From: Cunninghamia lanceolata
Lineage: Eukaryota > Streptophyta > Pinopsida > Cupressales > Cupressaceae
DNA length: 64,000 nucleotides
Assembly: GCA_027924645.1 (NCBI GenBank)
Contig: BSBN01000888.1
Span: forward strand, 19,169,001-19,233,000
Direction: 5' to 3'
In this document: positions 58,690 to 64,000 of the stretch, one piece after another
Position numbering within the stretch: the stretch's first letter is position 1
Layout of the letters: every line of letters starts with the position of its first letter
Position numbers and translations under genes: made by a program
The notes under the pieces: generated by a model
Seen by the model: only the letters and a program-made list of their open reading frames with translations
Databases searched by the model: none
What the model was told of the DNA's origin: nothing

Positions 58690-59030
58690 ATGAGAATAAC
58701 AGATTTCCTATGAATGTCATGTACCACATGAGTCTAAGGAGATCTATCATGAATGGCATGCACCTCGTTAGATTGAAGGTACCTTATATGAATGACATGC
58801 ACCACATAAGGCAAGTTAACAAATAGCATACTTTATATGAATGGCATGCGCCACATTAGATCAAGGGCTCCTTATATGAATGGCATGTGCCACATAAGGA
58901 GAAGGATGACCTCAAATGAATGGCATGTGCCACATGAGGCCGAGGTGATCTATTATGAATGGCATGCACCACATTAGATCGAAAGTACCTTATATGAATG
59001 GCATGCACCACATAAGGACAACAACACTAT
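58690..59030. repeat. Imperfect tandem repeats of 40-50 bp in the LARD-like interior, about eight copies
   Basis: Each unit contains TATGAATGGCATG(C/T)(A/G)CCACAT(A/T)AG or a variant. Many units are inverted around GCATGC because flanking CCTTAT and ATAAGG can pair. Non-coding. Confidence 0.8.
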
Positions 59031-59552
59031 TATCAACTTGCTTAAGCAATCAAAGTCTTATTTACAGCATCATTAGAATCATCTTTTAGGATTTTCATCA
59101 ATATTATTTCATTCCAAATCCCGAATCTCAGATTATCAATACTCCCAAAATTTTCTTTAACATTGGATAATTTGTCTTTCTTGCATTCATTTGATTAACT
59201 ACATTTCGTCAATCATATTGCTATTCAAAATCAAATCAAATCTTCTTTGATCATGACATCATATAATCAATTACTCTGCAAATAACATAACTCTTCTCAA
59301 CATTGAGGTCAATAACATATAAGACCGAATCTCATAACCAAAGATCAAGATGAATCTTGGAATCTCAATACTCTCAAGTCTTCTTAATCTATCCCATCAT
59401 TGATATTCAAAACATCAAACAAATCATGGAATCACAATCAAAATCTCTTCACTAAAGCACGTTCAAATCACGATTTCATCTCAACACGTAGACATAAAAA
59501 GGTACAAAATAATGAAAGAAATAATTTTGATTGCTTGAGGACAAGCAATCTT
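59031..59552. other. LARD-like interior, 3' part
   Basis: AT-rich, no gene. ATCAAATCA/TCTCAATCA-type words are common. Confidence 0.4.
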
Positions 59553-59565
59553 AAGGAGGGAGGCC
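59553..59565 (+). other. Polypurine tract of the LARD-like element
   Basis: AAGGAGGGAGGCC directly before the TG start of the right LTR. Confidence 0.75.
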
Positions 59566-61167
59566 TGTCATAGATCAATAAGTTTCCAATTAATGATTGG
59601 AAACCATTCATATAAAGATAAAGATTAAATCAAGACTAAAAGACAACTCAGCTCAAGATTGAGATTGTGAAGTAATAGTGAACATGGATGATGAAGTCAT
59701 AAGCAATAAGAATCATCAAAATTTATATTATAAAAGGAATAGTGATCATCATATGGCTGCATCGATGGTTAAGAGGAATTGTTATCTCCTTAATATTCAC
59801 ATTACTACCAAGACACCAACATAAGCAAGAGGATCAGGATTCATATAGAGTTAAAGATCATTCTATTATAAGGAATAAAAGATCATGAGAGGATTGACTA
59901 ATATTAATAATAAACAAAGATTAAATGAAGAGATGAGCTCTTAACCAACACACCTTCTCACATTCGCATCCCTCTAAGACTTTATAAGGGACCCTTGAGG
60001 TAGTGTCAAAGGCATCAATTGAAGCATTCTTCATATCATCCAAAGGAAGAACATTCTAGTCTACAAATATCTAAATAAAATAATACTCTCACAACAGATA
60101 TAATCCTTTCAAGTTAGACAATATAAATATTACATCTGATCAAGGACTTTGTAGAAATCACAGCCCAAGGAATTGCAACAACAAGTAAGCATCTCAACAT
60201 TATTGTTCTTTCTATAGCTCTGATCAACTATCATAATCAGGTATGACAGTACATTTATATTCTTGATTGTCATTCATAAATATATCAATTATGATTTCAC
60301 CAATTTATAAACAGTCATCACTAATGTTGTAATGTGTAGATAGTTATATTCCATTATTCATAATGATATATCTTATATGCAACTATCCATATGTGATTTA
60401 TTAACCTCATATGGGAGGAAGAGAGGAAAGTGCCAAGAGGCCACTCATGGGTATTTTAGAGACCTTTGTCACATGAGGTATAAGGTACCCATAGTGCAAA
60501 GGATATGTATCGCATAGAGTCCCTGTGACATGAGATATAAGGTACCCATAGTACAAGGCTAGTGATGTAATGGCCTTGGCTACTTTGATGTAAGGCATCA
60601 TAAGATTACCAAGGAGTCTCATAGAGGCCTTGACTCTAAAGGTATTAAGGATACCAATTGAGTCTAAGGATAGGAGACATTAGAGCCCCATGGTAGATAA
60701 CGGTAACTCTCATCTCATCTCTCATAGGCTGTTAATGAGTAACATATGAAGAGATAGCAAGTTGTAATATATTTGGATAAAGATCAAAGATCATGTGAAA
60801 TGTCATGATAGAGAATATGCAAGGCATATTGATAATGATCATGAGAGTAACATGTGAAATATGAATGATAGGTAATGTGCATTGAAGCAATCATAAGATT
60901 AGCAGTAGTGATATGCATTGAAAGTAATTATAGATTCATAATAATGACATGCATTGAAAGTAATCATAGATTGACGATAGTAATGTATGATGAAATTAAT
61001 CAATGATGAACTAAAGTTATAAATTGGCATATGATCATAGAAATGATAGAAAACAATGTTCTTATGTGAATGAATTTAAATGAAAAATGTACTAATGTTC
61101 TCTTTTTGCAAGTTGAAATTTGTGAACAAGGTAGAGAAATTTTGGCTTGTAACAAGGGGACATTACA
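59566..61167 (+). repeat. 3' LTR of the LARD-like element
   Basis: 1,602 bp, matches 49419-50972 with many substitutions and a ~50-bp extra segment; clearly older than the copia LTR pair, as nesting requires. Confidence 0.9.
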
Positions 61168-62744
61168 ACAAAGCAGACAGCTAGAGAAATTGGTTACACT
61201 ATCTCCCCCTTACATGGCACAAGCACACCAATCTCTCTTACCCTTCTATCCTATGAACCGAAGGAATTCTTGTCTCTACAACAAATAGTACATATAGGGC
61301 GACTTCTAACCACTTGCACCAACAAGTAAAGGGTTTTGTGTCTCTAAAACAAAGGTTTTTAGTGGGGGAACATTCGAGGGATCAGCACATTATGAGCGTC
61401 CAGTAAACCACTTAAGGTTTTAACTAGTCCTACTAGCAATATCATATACACAAGATATGAATTCTTTTCTAACTAACATTGAACGGTAAGCGCTAATAGT
61501 GATTAAGAATTGGCTTTCACCTTATCCTATTTTGTATAGCGGACTAAATGGAAGTACCACTTGGGGTCGCCAATGAGTTCTCCTTGAGGATGTATCTCAA
61601 GGGCAGGGCCACTCTAAGAAAAATAAAAAGAGAGTAGAACCATTTCTCTTCACCCAAGATCCTTTTGAAGGCAAGGGGAGAGGATACTTTGATTCTATCC
61701 CTTGGGTTTAACACAAGTATGCAAGCATACAAGACATGTCAAACAAAGCTATGTTCTTTTTAAGATCCAAAACAAAGTGTTCCTATGATTGTTTGCAAAC
61801 AAGGTTAATTTTAATGCACCAAATATAAATGCTTCTAAGATAACAAAATCCTACAAAAGATGTTAGTAGTTTCAGTTTCAAGTCTTGGACAAACGTTATT
61901 TCACCTGAAGAACACTATCAAACACCTGAATAGATCCCAAGATTAGCACAGAAAAAGGTACCAAAATAGAATGAAATGGTGTAACAGAACATATACATAG
62001 CACTATAGAAACCACAAATGGCGCTAAACAGTTATCAGTGAATTATTATGATTGACAACAAATGAGAATCCAAGATGGCACCATAAGAAAGATAAATGGT
62101 GCTGATTCTAAAAATGGTGCCAAAATCAAATGAAAAGGCACTACAGGATAGGAATATAGTGCCAAACAGGGTTTTAGATCATTTTACTTTGTTTGTTGAG
62201 TTTGATAGCATCGAATTGGGTGGATATAGCACCAAAGTGATGTAGATCTTTAAAACCTTGTTCAAAAACCCATTAGTTTCAACAACATCAACTCAAACAA
62301 GATAAAAACTCTTTTCCTTGCATTAGCCACACACAAAATACTAGATGAGAGTTAAAAAACCAAGTTAAAATCAAGAAAAATGAGCTAGGGTTAGATGGAA
62401 AAGCATTAGATGTAACCCTATACAAATTTTGACATAATAACCCCATATTACTGCATATTTCCAGTCGAAACAAAGAGCACCTTAACCTAAAAGCTTAGGA
62501 AACATTCAAAAAAGCCACAAAAAGCTAAACTACAAGACCAAAGTTATTGAGGATGTCATGCGAAAAAAGGCATTAAAATAGTCAAAAATGGTGCCACGAG
62601 ATGAAGAAATGGCATCACTGCAGGAAGAAATGGAGTCAAATAGAATCTTTAGTGCCAAACCTACAAAAACACATCTTCTTGCACAAAAACTCAAACAAAA
62701 TTTAGTATATTGGGACCATGGGGTCCCACCACACATGCCAAATG
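61168..62744. other. Non-coding region rich in GGTGCC-type words
   Basis: Between 61.98 and 62.66 kb AATGG(T/C)(G/A)C(C/T) and TAGTGCCAAA words recur about nine times. No coding sequence. It probably continues the sequence at 48.9-49.4 kb across the LARD-like insertion. Confidence 0.4.
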
Positions 62745-63190
62745 AGAGCAAATAAATCAAATGAGGATAAAAACACAAAATATATACATAAAAATACAAA
62801 TCTTATACCTCCAAAGTGATCTCCTCCTCCTAGACAAGGTGGAGAGCCTACCACTGAAAGACTCTTTCTTTACCCATGGTTTTACTATGTGAAATGCTCT
62901 CAACTAGACTACAAATCACTAAAACCCAGCTCAATTGATGAAGAGATGGAGAGATTTTGACATAATAAGTTTGCTGAAATTGTGGATGATCAAATGGCTT
63001 GAATGAGGGTGTATTTAAAGGCTTTTTGGAGAGATATTTGATCCAAGGGTTGAAATTCACTTTGGAGATCAATGGATGAGGATGAATGTGAGGTGGAGGG
63101 CTTAGATTAAATAATGGAAAATGGAGGGATGAGAATAAAAGTAAATTTTAAATTCACATGGGGATGAGGTGAGGATTAAAAATAATTTTT
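62745..63190 (+). repeat. Dispersed repeat, copy B
   Basis: Same-orientation match to 13030-13535; the similarity stops abruptly near 63.19 kb where the 193-bp duplication begins. Confidence 0.7.
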
Positions 63191-63200
63191 TAATTGATGA

Positions 63201-63586
63201 AGGGGGTAAATCATAAAACACACAATAACTGAAATTGCATGCAGAAAATAGAATGATATTTTATTAATATGGGCAAAATATTACATTATAGAAGCTCAAA
63301 TACAATCAGAGGATGAATCCCCTATAGGATGCAACATATTACAGCTGCCTTTCTCAAGGCTCTAGAATCTTCAGCCTTCTGTAATCTTGATAAAGGGGAT
63401 AAATCATAAAACACACAATAACAAAAATTGCACACAAAAAATAGAATGACATTTTATTAATATGAGAAAAATATTACATTACAGAAGCTCAAATACAATC
63501 AGAGGATGAATCCCCTATAGGCTGCAACACATTACAGCTCCCTCTCTCAAGGCTCTGGAATCTTCAGCCTTATGTAATTCCCAAAT
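63201..63586. repeat. 193-bp tandem duplication
   Basis: AAATCATAAAACACACAATA starts at 63208 and again at 63401. The two copies agree along their length, including CAAATACAATCAGAGGATGA, with scattered differences. Confidence 0.9.
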
Positions 63587-64000
63587 CAACCAGGGTTTCT
63601 AATTTCCTCACATTTCTTGACTCTACACCTTCCCCCTTAACTCTACTATCCTAAGGGTTCCCAAAAATGGTTATATATAGCCCTTTTTGGCAACCACCAG
63701 CTTAATTTTGAAATTTGCATCTCCCTCAAAAAATAGGTCAACTTCGCGGGGCCATAACTTTCGATCCGATTGTTGGATTCTCAATTATAATACCTTTTCG
63801 GAAAGCTCTCAAAAAGATGATGGAGCACAAAAACAACTAATAAGTAGATTGCTTGGGTTTCCCACCAAATTTAGGGCCCATCCGGAGCCTCTAAGTGCCT
63901 CAAATTTGACTTTGAATATTTCAATAGGATTTTAGGAATTTGAAATTTTAATATCTCACAAATGACAAATGATATTGAAGTGATTTCTTCACCATTAGCT
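63587..64000. other. Non-coding window end
   Basis: A TATATATAG word occurs near 63.67 kb; no gene or repeat structure recognised. Confidence 0.35.

Larger units (their letters stand above)
49419..61167 (+). mobile_element. LTR retrotransposon without coding capacity (LARD-like), carrying a nested copia element
   Basis: LTRs 49419-50972 and 59566-61167 start TGT(G/C)ATAGATCAATAAG and end TTACA. A primer-binding site TGGTATCAGAGC follows the left LTR and a purine tract AAGGAGGGAGGCC precedes the right one, so orientation is +. Without the copia insertion the interior is only ~1.47 kb and holds no gag or pol, so this looks like a large retrotransposon derivative mobilised in trans. A short MMEKKKKRKRH reading start near 51.36 kb could be a gag remnant. 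Confidence 0.85.

Overview
The window is plant nuclear DNA dominated by nested transposable elements; I found no intact host gene. Evidence for a plant: CCCTAAA-type (Arabidopsis-type) telomere-like repeats, Ty1/copia and Ty3/gypsy Tat-type retrotransposons with dual RNase H, a plant mobile domain (PMD) gene, and initiator-tRNA-Met primer-binding sites. The density of old, decayed long-LTR elements and a multi-kilobase interstitial telomere-like block suggest a large genome, possibly a gymnosperm; the taxon is inference only.

Layout: 1-1.4 kb, end of a gag-like reading frame broken by one TAG. 1.6 kb, a degraded tRNA-Arg-like sequence. 4.1-4.9 kb, decayed copia RT/RNase H on +. 6.0-12.8 kb, a gypsy-type LTR element on - that kept only a protease-like ORF. 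13.78-33.91 kb, a candidate 20-kb DNA transposon: about 32-bp terminal inverted repeats (30 matching), a 4-bp TTTA target-site duplication, a 56-bp-arm hairpin beside the left end, a seven-exon gene of unknown function (14.1-16.2 kb, +), a DDE-transposase-like pseudogene (23.3-26.4 kb, -), a 2.5-kb solo LTR with perfect TSD, a 359-bp tandem array and a 5.5-kb telomere-like higher-order array. 34.7-38.0 kb, a two-exon PMD pseudogene. 40.4-47.9 kb, a decayed Tat-type gypsy polyprotein on - (gag, PR, RT, RH, second RH, INT). 49.4-61.2 kb, a coding-poor LTR element (+) that received a full-length copia element (51.5-58.6 kb, -) flanked by a perfect ACTAC duplication. 61.2-64 kb, non-coding repeats.

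The best candidate for something undescribed is the 13.78-33.91 kb element. Two unrelated genes, a repeated palindrome built on GCGCGTTATAACGCGC and a telomere-like array all lie between one pair of inverted ends. The palindrome occurs beside the left end, upstream of the transposase-like gene and in the right subterminal part.

Across unrelated elements most premature stops are TAG, TAA or TGA at places where CAG, CAA or CGA fits the surrounding frame, as expected from deamination of methylated cytosine in silenced repeats. Exon borders, domain names and ages come from reading the sequence by eye; no search or alignment program was run.
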